Source: Acidobacteriota bacterium (GTDB lineage Bacteria; Acidobacteriota; Thermoanaerobaculia; Multivoradales; JAHEKO01). From it: a stretch of DNA of 9,756 bases. Every line of letters starts with the position of its first letter. Within the stretch, counting starts at the first letter, position 1. Below the pieces are notes generated by a model, which was not told where the DNA came from, did not search any database, and saw only the letters and a program-made list of their open reading frames with translations. This document shows positions 1 through 7,596 of this stretch, in pieces. Both the position numbers and the translations under genes were made by a program. The stretch is from contig JAUWSP010000063.1 of assembly GCA_030610025.1 (NCBI GenBank), positions 1 to 9,756 of the forward strand, written 5' to 3'.

Positions 1-1587
1 CCCATCGGGCGCCCAGGCCAGGCCCTGGCTCCCTTGGCTATCCGTGCTAGTGACGTTGCCCTGCAAATCGACAATCGTCACTCTACCCACGTTGTCACCT
101 CGCACAGGATGGTTCACGAAGGCGACATGTTGGCCATCGGGGCTCACTCTCATTTCACCGATCCAGCCGTCGGTCTCGAAAAGAATCTCTCCTATGGGGA
201 ATTCCAGTCGGTATCGTCCATCGACCAGGCGTGCGACAGCCAGGCTCTCACCATCGGGTCCCCAGTCAGCCTCATGCACGTTTTCGAGCAAGATCCGCGG
301 AGCGCCTCCGGCAAGGGAGACCCTGGCCAGCGTGCCGGAGGTTTCGAAGCCAGCGACGAAGCGACGACCGATGGAGACCGCCAGCTCGCCGGCATCCGAG
401 ATGGAAAGGACGTCCGTGGCACCCAGGTCCAAAGGTCTCGAGCCTGGGGTTCCGATCTGCGTCGTGAACAGCTCAATAGGCTCTCCCTCCCATGCCGCCC
501 CATAGATGACGGTCTGGCTGTCCGGCGCGAATCGGGCGCTGAAAATCGCACCCCTCCGAAAGCTCAGGCGCTGAAACGAGGGCGGCACCGTGGGTTCGCT
601 CTGCATCAGCCTACTGCCAGCTGCCAGGCCGATCGCCAGCGCGATCAGGGCCAGGCCACCGGCCCAGATCCAGGACAGACGGCGCTTCTGCCGAGGCAGA
701 GCGACCTCCACCGCTCGCAAACCCGACTGCGAGACTCGGGAGACGGAGTCAAGGGCAAAGGCCAGATCTCGGGCCGACTGGAAGCGTTCCTCCGGGTTCT
801 TCTCCAGACAGTGCTGCACAACCCCTTCGAGACCCGACGACAGGTTCTCGACACTCGACGAAAGCTCGGGCGGATCCTCCTTGAGGATGGCGCTCATCGT
901 CTCGACTGCCGATTCGGCCCGAAAAGCTCGTTGGCCCGACACCAGCTCGTAGAGGATGGCTCCCAGGCTGAAGATGTCCGCCCTGTGGTCGGCTTCGACG
1001 CCCCTGACCTGCTCGGGAGCCATGTAGCCCACGGTTCCGAGGACGGCGCCCGGCGCGGTACCCGCACCCGAGATCGCTGCCATCGTCGGTGCTTCGGCAT
1101 CTGTGAGCGGCTCGAGCTTCGCCAGACCGAAATCGAGGATCTTGACCCTGCCCTCGCGGTTCACGATCACGTTGGCCGGCTTCACGTCCCGATGGACGAC
1201 TCCCTTGTCGTGCGCGGCAGCCAGACCGTTGGCGATTTGCCGGCAGTAGTCGATGGCCTTGCGTTGGGGAACACGACCCTCGTCGATCAGCTCCTCGAGG
1301 GTGTCTCCGTCGACCAGCTCCGTGACCGCGAAAGTCACGGTTCCTTCCCGACCGAAGTCGTGAATCGCGAGGATGTTGGGGTGCGAGAGTGAGGCTACCG
1401 CCTTGGCTTCTCGCTCGAAGCGTGCCAGGCGGCTGGCATCCTCCGCCAGGTCTTCCGGCAGCACCTTGATAGCGACCTCACGGTCGAGCCGCTCGTCCCG
1501 CGCCCGGTAGACCTCCCCCATCCCACCCGCGCCTAGCGGCGCCAGGATCTCGTACGGCCCGAGTCTGCTACCTGGTTCGAGTGCCAT
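1..1587 (-). CDS. Receptor-type Ser/Thr protein kinase with PD40 beta-propeller (3' end beyond window)
   Basis: The reverse strand reads open for 529 codons from an ATG at 1587-1585 to the window edge, so the C-terminus is missing. The N-terminal half is a Hanks-type kinase: Gly-rich loop GAGGMGEV (about residues 19-26), VAIK lysine K41, alpha-C glutamate E60, HRDVKPAN with catalytic D134 and N139, DFG D152, and APE at 190-192. All catalytic residues are present. A basic stretch (RQKRR) leads into one transmembrane helix at about 305-325 (SWIWAGGLALIALAIGLAAG). Beyond it lie propeller repeats of the PD40/TolB type (ARFAPDSQTVIYG, ADWGPDGESLAVA, MRVSPDGQHVAFV, GLAWAPDG). Family members usually run to about 850-900 residues, so roughly 350 are probably missing. 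It autophosphorylates and phosphorylates unknown targets by family role; the ligand is unknown. The sensor differs clearly from the two plus-strand kinases, so it is a separate subfamily. The translation start has only a weak ribosome-binding site. Confidence 0.93.
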   Translation of the reverse strand, partial: MALEPGSRLGPYEILAPLGAGGMGEVYRARDERLDREVAIKVLPEDLAEDASRLARFEREAKAVASLSHPNILAIHDFGREGTVTFAVTELVDGDTLEELIDEGRVPQRKAIDYCRQIANGLAAAHDKGVVHRDVKPANVIVNREGRVKILDFGLAKLEPLTDAEAPTMAAISGAGTAPGAVLGTVGYMAPEQVRGVEADHRADIFSLGAILYELVSGQRAFRAESAVETMSAILKEDPPELSSSVENLSSGLEGVVQHCLEKNPEERFQSARDLAFALDSVSRVSQSGLRAVEVALPRQKRRLSWIWAGGLALIALAIGLAAGSRLMQSEPTVPPSFQRLSFRRGAIFSARFAPDSQTVIYGAAWEGEPIELFTTQIGTPGSRPLDLGATDVLSISDAGELAVSIGRRFVAGFETSGTLARVSLAGGAPRILLENVHEADWGPDGESLAVARLVDGRYRLEFPIGEILFETDGWIGEMRVSPDGQHVAFVNHPVRGDNVGRVTIVDLQGNVTSTDSQGSQGLAWAPDG

Positions 1588-1615
1588 ATTGATTCTCGTT
1601 CGAGAGACTGGAGGG

Positions 1616-1621
1616 ATTCTA
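1616..1621 (-). promoter_or_regulatory. Candidate -10 box for the minus-strand kinase
   Basis: Read on the minus strand this is TAGAAT, matching five of six positions of the sigma-70 consensus TATAAT, about 28 bases upstream of the kinase ATG. It would give a short leader of roughly 20 nt. No convincing -35 box lies 16-18 bases further upstream, so the assignment rests on one hexamer and its position. Confidence 0.3.
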
Positions 1622-1694
1622 TCCGAGGTTCCTTATCATCAGATCCGGCCCTCCCCCCTCACACCCCGGCCGGCACAGGTCCGGCCGCTTCAAC

Positions 1695-1715
1695 GGGCGG
1701 GGGCAAGCCCCGCCC
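1695..1715. repeat. GC-rich hairpin, possible dispersed intergenic palindrome
   Basis: GGGCGGGG (1695-1702) and CCCCGCCC (1708-1715) form a perfect 8 bp stem around the loop GCAAG. There is no T-run on either side, so it is not a classic intrinsic terminator, and it sits between divergent starts where no terminator is expected. Short GC palindromes of this form, often ending in CCCCTAC, recur between genes in several GC-rich bacterial phyla. Whether this one is part of such a family cannot be judged from one copy. Confidence 0.5.
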
Positions 1716-1762
1716 CTACAAACCTCACTGCCCCATTGCCTCACGGCCCAACCGGCCCAGGG

Positions 1763-1892
1763 ACCGGCCGAAGGTACCCCCGGCCGCCCCAAGCCCCCAA
1801 GCCCTCAAAGACCGGTCGGCGAAGTCGCCGAGCGCCTCAACCCCCAAGCCCTCAAAGGTCGGCCGAAGGTACGCCGGACGCCTCAACCCCCC
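1763..1892. repeat. Imperfect 46-48 bp tandem repeat, about 2.7 copies
   Basis: Three units can be aligned: 1763-1810, 1811-1857 and a partial 1858-1892. Exact shared words fix the period. A 17-mer CCCCCAAGCCCTCAAAG occurs at 1794 and 1841 (47 apart). CGGCCGAAGGTAC occurs at 1765 and 1860 (95 apart, two periods). CGCCTCAACCCCC occurs at 1833 and 1879 (46 apart). The units have diverged by substitutions and 1-2 base indels. The array ends just before the candidate -10 element of the downstream kinase. Function is unknown; it may be a binding-site array or simply slippage-derived filler. Confidence 0.8.
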
Positions 1893-1894
1893 GT

Positions 1895-1904
1895 GTAGTA
1901 CCAT
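1895..1904 (+). promoter_or_regulatory. Candidate -10 element for the tandem kinase pair
   Basis: GTAGTACCAT lies about 70 bases upstream of the chosen kinase start and closely resembles GTGGTACCTT at 7481-7490 upstream of the desaturase (8 of 10 identical). Both contain a TACCWT hexamer that can be read as a TAnnnT-type -10. No clear -35 box is visible here. If correct, transcription would start near 1911 and the ATG at 1903 would not be usable. Confidence 0.3.
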
Positions 1905-1962
1905 GACCCACGCTTTTCCTGATAACTGCGAACGGGTCGGAAGTGCCGCGGCACTCCAGAGT

Positions 1963-1966
1963 GGAG
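1963..1966 (+). promoter_or_regulatory. Ribosome-binding site that fixes the kinase start at 1972
   Basis: GGAG is spaced 5 nt from the ATG at 1972. The in-frame ATG at 1903, 23 codons upstream, has no purine-rich site before it. The paralogue at 4707 begins with the same residues ([16 protein letters not shown]), so 1972 is the better start. Confidence 0.7.
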
Positions 1967-1971
1967 CGACG

Positions 1972-4701
1972 ATGATTGGACAAGAACTCTCTCACTACAA
2001 GATCACCGACAAGCTGGGCGAAGGGGGCATGGGTGAGGTCTGGCGGGGCGAAGACACGCATCTCGGTCGCGATGTGGCAATCAAGGTGCTGCCCGAAGCT
2101 TTCGCACAGGACGCGGAGCGCATGGCCCGGTTCGAGCGCGAGGCGCGAGTACTGGCGGCACTGGACCACCCTCACATCGCCGCCATCTACGGCCTCGAAG
2201 AGGCCGAAGGGCGCAAATTCCTCGTCATGCAACTGGCCGAGGGCGAGGACCTCAAGGACCTCATCTCTCGGGGCCAGATTCCGCCCCAGAAGGCGGCCAA
2301 GATCGCCCTTCAAATCGCCGAGGCTCTCGAGGCCGCGCACGACAAGGGGATCATTCACCGGGACCTGAAGCCGGCCAACGTAAAGATCTCCCCTGGCGGC
2401 CAAGTCAAGGTGTTGGATTTCGGCCTGGCCAAGGCTCTGGACTCAGGGGACCCCAATTCCTCGGGCTCAGGGAGCCTGTCTCTCTCCCCGACTCTTACCG
2501 CTCAAATGACGGAAGTCGGCGTCCTGCTGGGAACGGCCGCCTACATGAGCCCCGAGCAGGCCCGGGGCGAACTGGCCGACCGCCGAGCCGACGTGTGGGC
2601 CTTCGGCGTCGTGCTCATGGAGATGCTGACCGGCAAGACGGTCTATGCGGGCCGAACGGTCTCCGACACCTTGGCTGGAGTGCTGGCCCGTGAGCCTGAG
2701 TGGCAGGAGCTCCCCGACGACCTACCTCGCCGGATCCGCAAGCTCTTGGAGCGCTGCCTGGAGAAGGAGACCCCCGATCGACTGCAAGCCATCGGCGAAG
2801 CACGCATCGCCCTGCAGCAGTATCTGGCGAACCCTGAGACCGAGGAAGCACCGGAAGCAGCGGTCATTCAAGTAGCTCAGTCCACCTGGAAACGGATTCT
2901 TCCTTGGGCCCTGTTTGCAGCTGCCGCTGTTGGCCTGGTCGCGGCACTCGTCGCGCTGTGGCCCGAGTCACCCGAGCCCAAGGCTCCGATCCGCCTCGAG
3001 GCGGTGCTGGCTGACGATCCGCTGTACGTCGACCTGGGAGCCAGCGTCGTGCTGTCCCCCGACGGCTCTCGCCTGGTCTACGTGACCGACGACAGTTCTC
3101 ACCGCGCTCTCTTCACCCGATCCCTGGACCAGTTGGCGGGAACCGAGTTAGCGACGGGAACGAGCACAGAGGAACCCTACCACCCGTTCTTCTCGCCTGA
3201 CGGGAAGTGGGTCGGATACGTGACTCGTAACGAGATGAAGAAGGTCCCGATCACCGGTGGTACCTCAATCACCTTGAGCGAGGTAGACGCCAGTCGCGGT
3301 GCCTCCTGGGGACCGGACGACAACATCGTGCTCGCACCCAATGGGTCCAGCGAACTGTTCACCGTTTCGGCGGCTGGCGGCACTCCGCAGTCCCTGACAA
3401 AGCTAACGGAAGAGCGACAGGATTTCAGCCATCGATGGCCGCAGTTCATGCCCGACGGCAAGGCCGTCATCTATACCGTTGGCTACCAGGGTATGAGCAG
3501 TGTCGACGACGCCATCATCGAAGTCGTCTCCCTGGAAACGGGTGAGCAGAAGGTAATTCACGAAGGCGGCTATTACGCCCGCTACGTGCCGAGCGGACAT
3601 CTGGTCTTCATTCGGGACGGCACCCTGTTCGGGATGACCTTCGACGCCGAGAAGCTGGAGCCAACCGGCTCACCGGCCCCCCTCGTCCAGGGCATCACCA
3701 CGGACAATGGCCCTGGCGGAGCTCAGTACAGCTTCTCCAACTCAGGAGACCTGGCCTACGTCAGCGGTGAGGTGGGAGTCCCGACCTACCCCATCGTCTG
3801 GGTCGACCGAGACGGCAAATCCACCACCCTCTGGGAGACTCGTGGCGCTTATGGTGAACCGGCGCTCTCTCCAGACGGCAAGAAACTGGGGATTTCCGTC
3901 TTTCGAGACAATCAATGGGATGTCTGGGTCTACGATCTGGAGCGGGAAGTGGCGACCCGGCTCACCTTCGCTGAGGGCTACGACGCCGACCAGGCGTGGA
4001 CACCCGATGGAAAGTACCTCATCTTCACCTCGACCCGAGACGGTATCGAGAGCATCTATCGCAAGCGGGCCGACGGCTCCGGAGAGGTCGAGCGCCTCAG
4101 CGAGAGCGAGGAAGCCTTCTACCCCTTTTCGGTCTCCGGTGATGGAAACTTCCTGGCTGGAGAGATCTCGAAGGCCGGGGACCTCGATCTCTACATCCTG
4201 CCTCTCGATGGAAGCGGTGAGCCCGAGGTCTTTCTGGCCTCGGAGTTCGACGAGAGGTACCCCGATTTCTCCCCGGATGGGCGGTGGATCACCTATGCCT
4301 CCAACGAGTCGGGACGATTCGAGGTCTACGTGCGACCCTATCCAGCCGCAGGAGGTAAGTGGCAGGTTTCCGATGGCGGCGGCGCCTGGCCCCTATGGTC
4401 CGGTGACGGTCGACAGCTCTTCTACCGTACCAACTCAGGCGTTATGGAGGTCTCGGTGGAAGCCTCCGGTGACAGCCTGAGTATCGGCACGCCGAGTGCG
4501 GTTGTGGACGGTCCCTTCCGGGGCGGAATGTTCGGTGTTTCGGTGGGTGGCTACATCTTTGGGGATTACGACGTCTCCCCTGACGGCCAGCGATTTGTCA
4601 TGTTCCCCGAGGATACCGACGTGGCGCCAAAGACCCATGTGACCATGGTTTTCAACTGGTTCGATGAGCTCGATCGGACACTGCCTACGGGAGCGAAATA
4701 G
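1972..4701 (+). CDS. Receptor-type Ser/Thr protein kinase with PD40/TolB-like beta-propeller, first of tandem pair
   Basis: From the ATG at 1972 the product has 909 residues. Residues about 9-285 are a Hanks-type kinase: Gly-rich loop GEGGMGEV (16-23), VAIK K38, alpha-C E57, HRDLKPAN with D131 and N136, DFG D149, and GTAAYMSPEQ at 187-196. The stretch between DFG and SPE is Ser/Thr-rich (about 158-180), a likely autophosphorylation region. One transmembrane helix follows TWKR at about 309-330. The rest, about 350-890, is a beta-propeller of PD40-type blades, recognised by repeated SPDG motifs (for example near 364 and 871) and by SNESGRFEVYVRPYP. It ends FNWFDELDRTLPTGAK, a tail typical of this family. 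Predicted role: a membrane kinase with a cytoplasmic catalytic domain and an external sensor or protein-binding propeller; ligand and substrate are unknown. An open frame extends upstream to 1903 but the start was rejected. The next gene begins 5 nt after the stop codon. Confidence 0.95.
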   Translation: MIGQELSHYKITDKLGEGGMGEVWRGEDTHLGRDVAIKVLPEAFAQDAERMARFEREARVLAALDHPHIAAIYGLEEAEGRKFLVMQLAEGEDLKDLISRGQIPPQKAAKIALQIAEALEAAHDKGIIHRDLKPANVKISPGGQVKVLDFGLAKALDSGDPNSSGSGSLSLSPTLTAQMTEVGVLLGTAAYMSPEQARGELADRRADVWAFGVVLMEMLTGKTVYAGRTVSDTLAGVLAREPEWQELPDDLPRRIRKLLERCLEKETPDRLQAIGEARIALQQYLANPETEEAPEAAVIQVAQSTWKRILPWALFAAAAVGLVAALVALWPESPEPKAPIRLEAVLADDPLYVDLGASVVLSPDGSRLVYVTDDSSHRALFTRSLDQLAGTELATGTSTEEPYHPFFSPDGKWVGYVTRNEMKKVPITGGTSITLSEVDASRGASWGPDDNIVLAPNGSSELFTVSAAGGTPQSLTKLTEERQDFSHRWPQFMPDGKAVIYTVGYQGMSSVDDAIIEVVSLETGEQKVIHEGGYYARYVPSGHLVFIRDGTLFGMTFDAEKLEPTGSPAPLVQGITTDNGPGGAQYSFSNSGDLAYVSGEVGVPTYPIVWVDRDGKSTTLWETRGAYGEPALSPDGKKLGISVFRDNQWDVWVYDLEREVATRLTFAEGYDADQAWTPDGKYLIFTSTRDGIESIYRKRADGSGEVERLSESEEAFYPFSVSGDGNFLAGEISKAGDLDLYILPLDGSGEPEVFLASEFDERYPDFSPDGRWITYASNESGRFEVYVRPYPAAGGKWQVSDGGGAWPLWSGDGRQLFYRTNSGVMEVSVEASGDSLSIGTPSAVVDGPFRGGMFGVSVGGYIFGDYDVSPDGQRFVMFPEDTDVAPKTHVTMVFNWFDELDRTLPTGAK

Positions 4702-4706
4702 TCTCC

Positions 4707-7436
4707 ATGATCGGATCGAATCTGTCGCACTATCAGATCACCGACAAGCTCGGCGAGGGCGGGATGGGCGAGGTCTACAAAGCCGAGGACAGCCAACTCG
4801 GTCGCGAGGTGGCGATCAAGGTCCTTCCGGAGGCTTTCACCGAGGACCCCGAGCGACTGGCCCGGTTCGAGCGCGAAGCCCGGGTACTGGCCGCACTGGA
4901 CCATCCGAACATCGCCGCCATCTACGGCCTGGAGGAGGCTGAAGGACGCAAGCTGCTGGTCATGCAGCTGGCTGCCGGCGAGACCCTGCAGGAGCGCATC
5001 GCTCGCGGACCGCTCCCTTTGCACGACGCGCTGACGATCAGCCGTCAGATCGCCGATGCCCTCGAAGCGGCTCACGACAAAGGGATCATCCATCGGGATC
5101 TCAAGCCGGCCAACGTCATGGTTTCTCCCGAGGGACAGGTCAAGGTACTGGATTTCGGCCTGGCCAAGGCCCTCGAGTCCGAGACAGACGCCTCGGGCTC
5201 GGCACCCTCACTCACCATGTCACCCACCCTGACCGCACACATGACGACTGCGGGAGTTCTCCTGGGCACCGCTGGCTACATGAGCCCTGAGCAGGCACGA
5301 GGAGAAGCGGCCGACAAACGAGCCGACCTGTGGGCCTTCGGTGTGGTGCTGTGGGAGATGCTCACGGGCAAGCAGCTCTTCATCGGCAAGACACTCTCCG
5401 ACACTCTCGCCGGTGTGCTGCGGGCCGACCCGGAATTCAGTGACCTTCCGGAGGAGACACCCAGCCAGGTTCGTCGCCTGCTGCGTCGCTGCTTGGAACG
5501 TGAGGCGCGGGATCGCCTGCCTGATGCCACCTCTGCGCGACTGGAGCTGGTGGACGCTCTGTCCGGTACGGACGATGGTGTGGGTACCCATCCATCGGAA
5601 GTCGTCGAGGTAGCCGTCGAGCCGACCTGGCGTCGGATCCTGCCCTGGGCGATTGCTGGTCTCTGTGCCGCCGGATTGATTGCCGTGGCCCTGCTCTGGT
5701 GGCCCGACGCACCAGCTTCCAGAGAGCCCGTCCGCCTTGAAGCTTCGATCTCCGAGGAACCCCTCTGGATGACACTCGGCTCGAGCGTCGTTCTCTCCCC
5801 GGATGGAAGTCGGCTGGCTTCCATCACGGGTGACGAGACGGATCGAACTTTGTGGGCGAGGTCACTCGGCCAGCTCCAGGGAGCACCCCTGGCAGGTGGT
5901 GAGAACAGCGAGAATGTCTACCATCCAGTCTTCTCACCCGACGGTGAATGGATCGCCTATGTAACGCCCACCGAGCTCAAGAAGGTCCCAGTCTCCGGAG
6001 GTGCCTCCATCACGTTGAGCGAAGTGAACCTGAGCCGCGGTGCCACCTGGCTACCCGACGACACGATCGTTGTCGCCGCTACCGACCGCGAAGGCCTGTC
6101 GCGCGTTCCGGCCGCTGGCGGTGAGCTGAGCTCTCTGACGACGCTGAACGAGGCCGAGAACGAGATCTCTCACAGGTGGCCCCACGCCATGCCCGATGGC
6201 AAGGCTGTGATCTTCACCATCTTCACTCAGGCCATGCCTGGAGCCGACGAAGCGCTGATCGCGGTCGCCGACGTCGCGACAGGAGAGCACAAGATCCTCC
6301 ACAGGGGCGGCTACTACGGGCGCTATGTACCCACGGGCCACCTCGTCTACCTTCACGAAGGCACTCTCTTTGCCATCCCCCTCGACCCCAGCACGTTGGA
6401 GATCACCGGATCCGCCGCCCCGATCGTGCAGGGAATCACTGCTTCCGTCAGCTCTGGTGGCGCCCAGTTCACCTTCGCGAATGACGGTACGCTGGCCTAC
6501 GTCAGTGGGGAGCTTGGTGTACCCGAGTACCCAGCCGTCTGGGTCGATCGCAACGGCCAGGTGACCAAGCTTTGGGAAACTCCGGCCAGCTACGCCAACC
6601 CGAGACTCTCACCGGACGGCAAGCGACTCTCCTTCTCCATCCTCGAGGGCAGTAACTGGGACGTCTGGGTGTACGACCTCGACCGAGAAGTAGCCACTCG
6701 ACTCACCTTTCACGATGGCTATGATGCCGACCAGATCTGGACGCCTGATGGTGAGTATCTGATCTTCACTTCCGATCGCGACGGCGCAGCGAATCTCTAC
6801 CGGAAGCGAGCAGACGGCTCCGGCGACGCCGAAGCCCTGACAGAGGGCGAGATGCAGATGTATCCGATCTCGCTGTCGCCAGACGGCAAGCTGGCCCTGG
6901 CGGAAGCGCTCTCGGACACCATCGACATCTACGCGATCACTCTCGATGGCAGCAATGAACCGGAGCCCTTCCTGATCACCTCCTTCGAGGAGCGCGACCC
7001 GGCCTTCTCTCCGAACGGTCGCTGGGTGGCGTACTCCTCCAACGAGTCGGGACGTCCCCAGATCTATGTTCGCCCGTATCCTGCCGCAGGCGGTCGCTGG
7101 CAGGTGTCGGATGGAACCGGTCGGTGGCCCATCTGGTCTCAGGATGGACGCGAGCTCTTCTTCCGCACCAACGAGGGTGTCATGGTGGCCGATGTGGAGA
7201 CCGACGGCCCCACCTTCCGCGTTGGCAAAGCCGAGAAGTTGTTCGATGGCCGGTTTCGTGGAGGCCTCCAAGGGATCGCAGTCGCGGGGTTCGTCTTTCC
7301 CGACTACCACGTGACGGCTGATGGCCAACGGTTCGCGATGTTTCCGGACAATGACGACAGGTTGGCGAAGACCCAGGCGACCTTCGTCTTCAACTGGTTC
7401 GATGAGTTGAAGAAGACGCTCCCGAGCGGGGAATAG
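4707..7436 (+). CDS. Receptor-type Ser/Thr protein kinase with PD40/TolB-like beta-propeller, second of tandem pair
   Basis: This 909-residue protein is a close paralogue of its upstream neighbour, matching it along the whole length. Kinase landmarks fall at the same positions: GEGGMGEV 16-23, K38, E57, HRDLKPAN with D131 and N136, DFG D149, then [10 protein letters not shown]. The activation segment is again Ser/Thr-rich. A single transmembrane helix follows PTWRR at about 311-332, and PD40 blades fill the C-terminal two thirds, ending [15 protein letters not shown]. By eye the first 98 residues differ from the neighbour at 20 positions, while a 100-residue stretch near the C-terminus differs at 40, so the catalytic part is the more conserved. 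The ATG lies 5 nt after the previous stop. The only Shine-Dalgarno-like string (GGGAG, 4689-4693) is 13 nt away, so translation is probably coupled. All catalytic residues are intact. Ligand and targets are unknown. Confidence 0.95.
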   Translation: MIGSNLSHYQITDKLGEGGMGEVYKAEDSQLGREVAIKVLPEAFTEDPERLARFEREARVLAALDHPNIAAIYGLEEAEGRKLLVMQLAAGETLQERIARGPLPLHDALTISRQIADALEAAHDKGIIHRDLKPANVMVSPEGQVKVLDFGLAKALESETDASGSAPSLTMSPTLTAHMTTAGVLLGTAGYMSPEQARGEAADKRADLWAFGVVLWEMLTGKQLFIGKTLSDTLAGVLRADPEFSDLPEETPSQVRRLLRRCLEREARDRLPDATSARLELVDALSGTDDGVGTHPSEVVEVAVEPTWRRILPWAIAGLCAAGLIAVALLWWPDAPASREPVRLEASISEEPLWMTLGSSVVLSPDGSRLASITGDETDRTLWARSLGQLQGAPLAGGENSENVYHPVFSPDGEWIAYVTPTELKKVPVSGGASITLSEVNLSRGATWLPDDTIVVAATDREGLSRVPAAGGELSSLTTLNEAENEISHRWPHAMPDGKAVIFTIFTQAMPGADEALIAVADVATGEHKILHRGGYYGRYVPTGHLVYLHEGTLFAIPLDPSTLEITGSAAPIVQGITASVSSGGAQFTFANDGTLAYVSGELGVPEYPAVWVDRNGQVTKLWETPASYANPRLSPDGKRLSFSILEGSNWDVWVYDLDREVATRLTFHDGYDADQIWTPDGEYLIFTSDRDGAANLYRKRADGSGDAEALTEGEMQMYPISLSPDGKLALAEALSDTIDIYAITLDGSNEPEPFLITSFEERDPAFSPNGRWVAYSSNESGRPQIYVRPYPAAGGRWQVSDGTGRWPIWSQDGRELFFRTNEGVMVADVETDGPTFRVGKAEKLFDGRFRGGLQGIAVAGFVFPDYHVTADGQRFAMFPDNDDRLAKTQATFVFNWFDELKKTLPSGE

Positions 7437-7480
7437 GGACCGTCGGACAGGCGGCCTTGCCTGGCACGGCACTCGAGCCT

Positions 7481-7490
7481 GTGGTACCTT
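7481..7490 (+). promoter_or_regulatory. Candidate -10 element for the desaturase
   Basis: GTGGTACCTT resembles the GTAGTACCAT element upstream of the kinase pair. TGG precedes TACCTT as in an extended -10. TGGCAC at 7462-7467 is a weak -35 candidate with 17 bp spacing. It would give a leader of about 100 nt before the desaturase ATG. The evidence is motif similarity and position only. Confidence 0.3.
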
Positions 7491-7596
7491 CGAGTCAGTT
7501 GATTGCACGTTTTCTACAGCCGAGGCCATCGACAGGGCCCAGTGGATTCTTCGTTCGATCTGACCCGATCACACTGTCTGGGAGCCGAAAACCCTG

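Larger units (their letters stand above)
1588..1971. other. Divergent intergenic region between kinase genes
   Basis: These 384 bases separate the minus-strand kinase from the first plus-strand kinase. I see no convincing gene: the open frame running across most of it on the plus strand is low-complexity Pro/Arg/Ser and begins inside the candidate promoter of the divergent gene. The contents are a possible -10 box near the minus-strand gene, a GC-rich hairpin at 1695-1715, an imperfect tandem repeat at 1763-1892, and a candidate -10 element at 1895-1904 for the plus-strand pair. The middle part (about 1650-1895) is very C-rich on the plus strand and depleted in T, unlike the flanking coding DNA. 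Confidence 0.7.

Noticed and set aside
34..1392. Long open frame of 452 codons on the plus strand
   Set aside because: It lies antisense to the minus-strand kinase, whose frame carries unmistakable kinase motifs. The plus-strand translation has no recognisable domain, and such shadows are common in GC-rich DNA.
1589..1906. Plus-strand open frame of 105 codons in the divergent gap
   Set aside because: The translation is low-complexity Pro/Arg/Ser coming from the C-rich repeats, has no domain or ribosome-binding site, and covers the candidate promoters.
1972..7436. Possibility that one tandem kinase is a pseudokinase
   Set aside because: Both keep the VAIK lysine, alpha-C glutamate, HRD aspartate, following asparagine and DFG aspartate at the same positions (38, 57, 131, 136, 149).
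7448..7463. Hairpin CAGGC...GCCTG after the second tandem kinase, considered as a terminator
   Set aside because: The stem is only 5 bp and no T-run follows it. It is too weak to call, although its position after the kinase pair is right.
7462..7478. TGGCACGG resembling the -24 half of a sigma-54 promoter
   Set aside because: The required GC at the -12 position falls two bases too far away, so the spacing does not fit.
6609..7529. Minus-strand open frame of 306 codons opposite the second tandem kinase
   Set aside because: It is the complement of propeller-coding sequence with clear PD40 motifs and shows no domain of its own.
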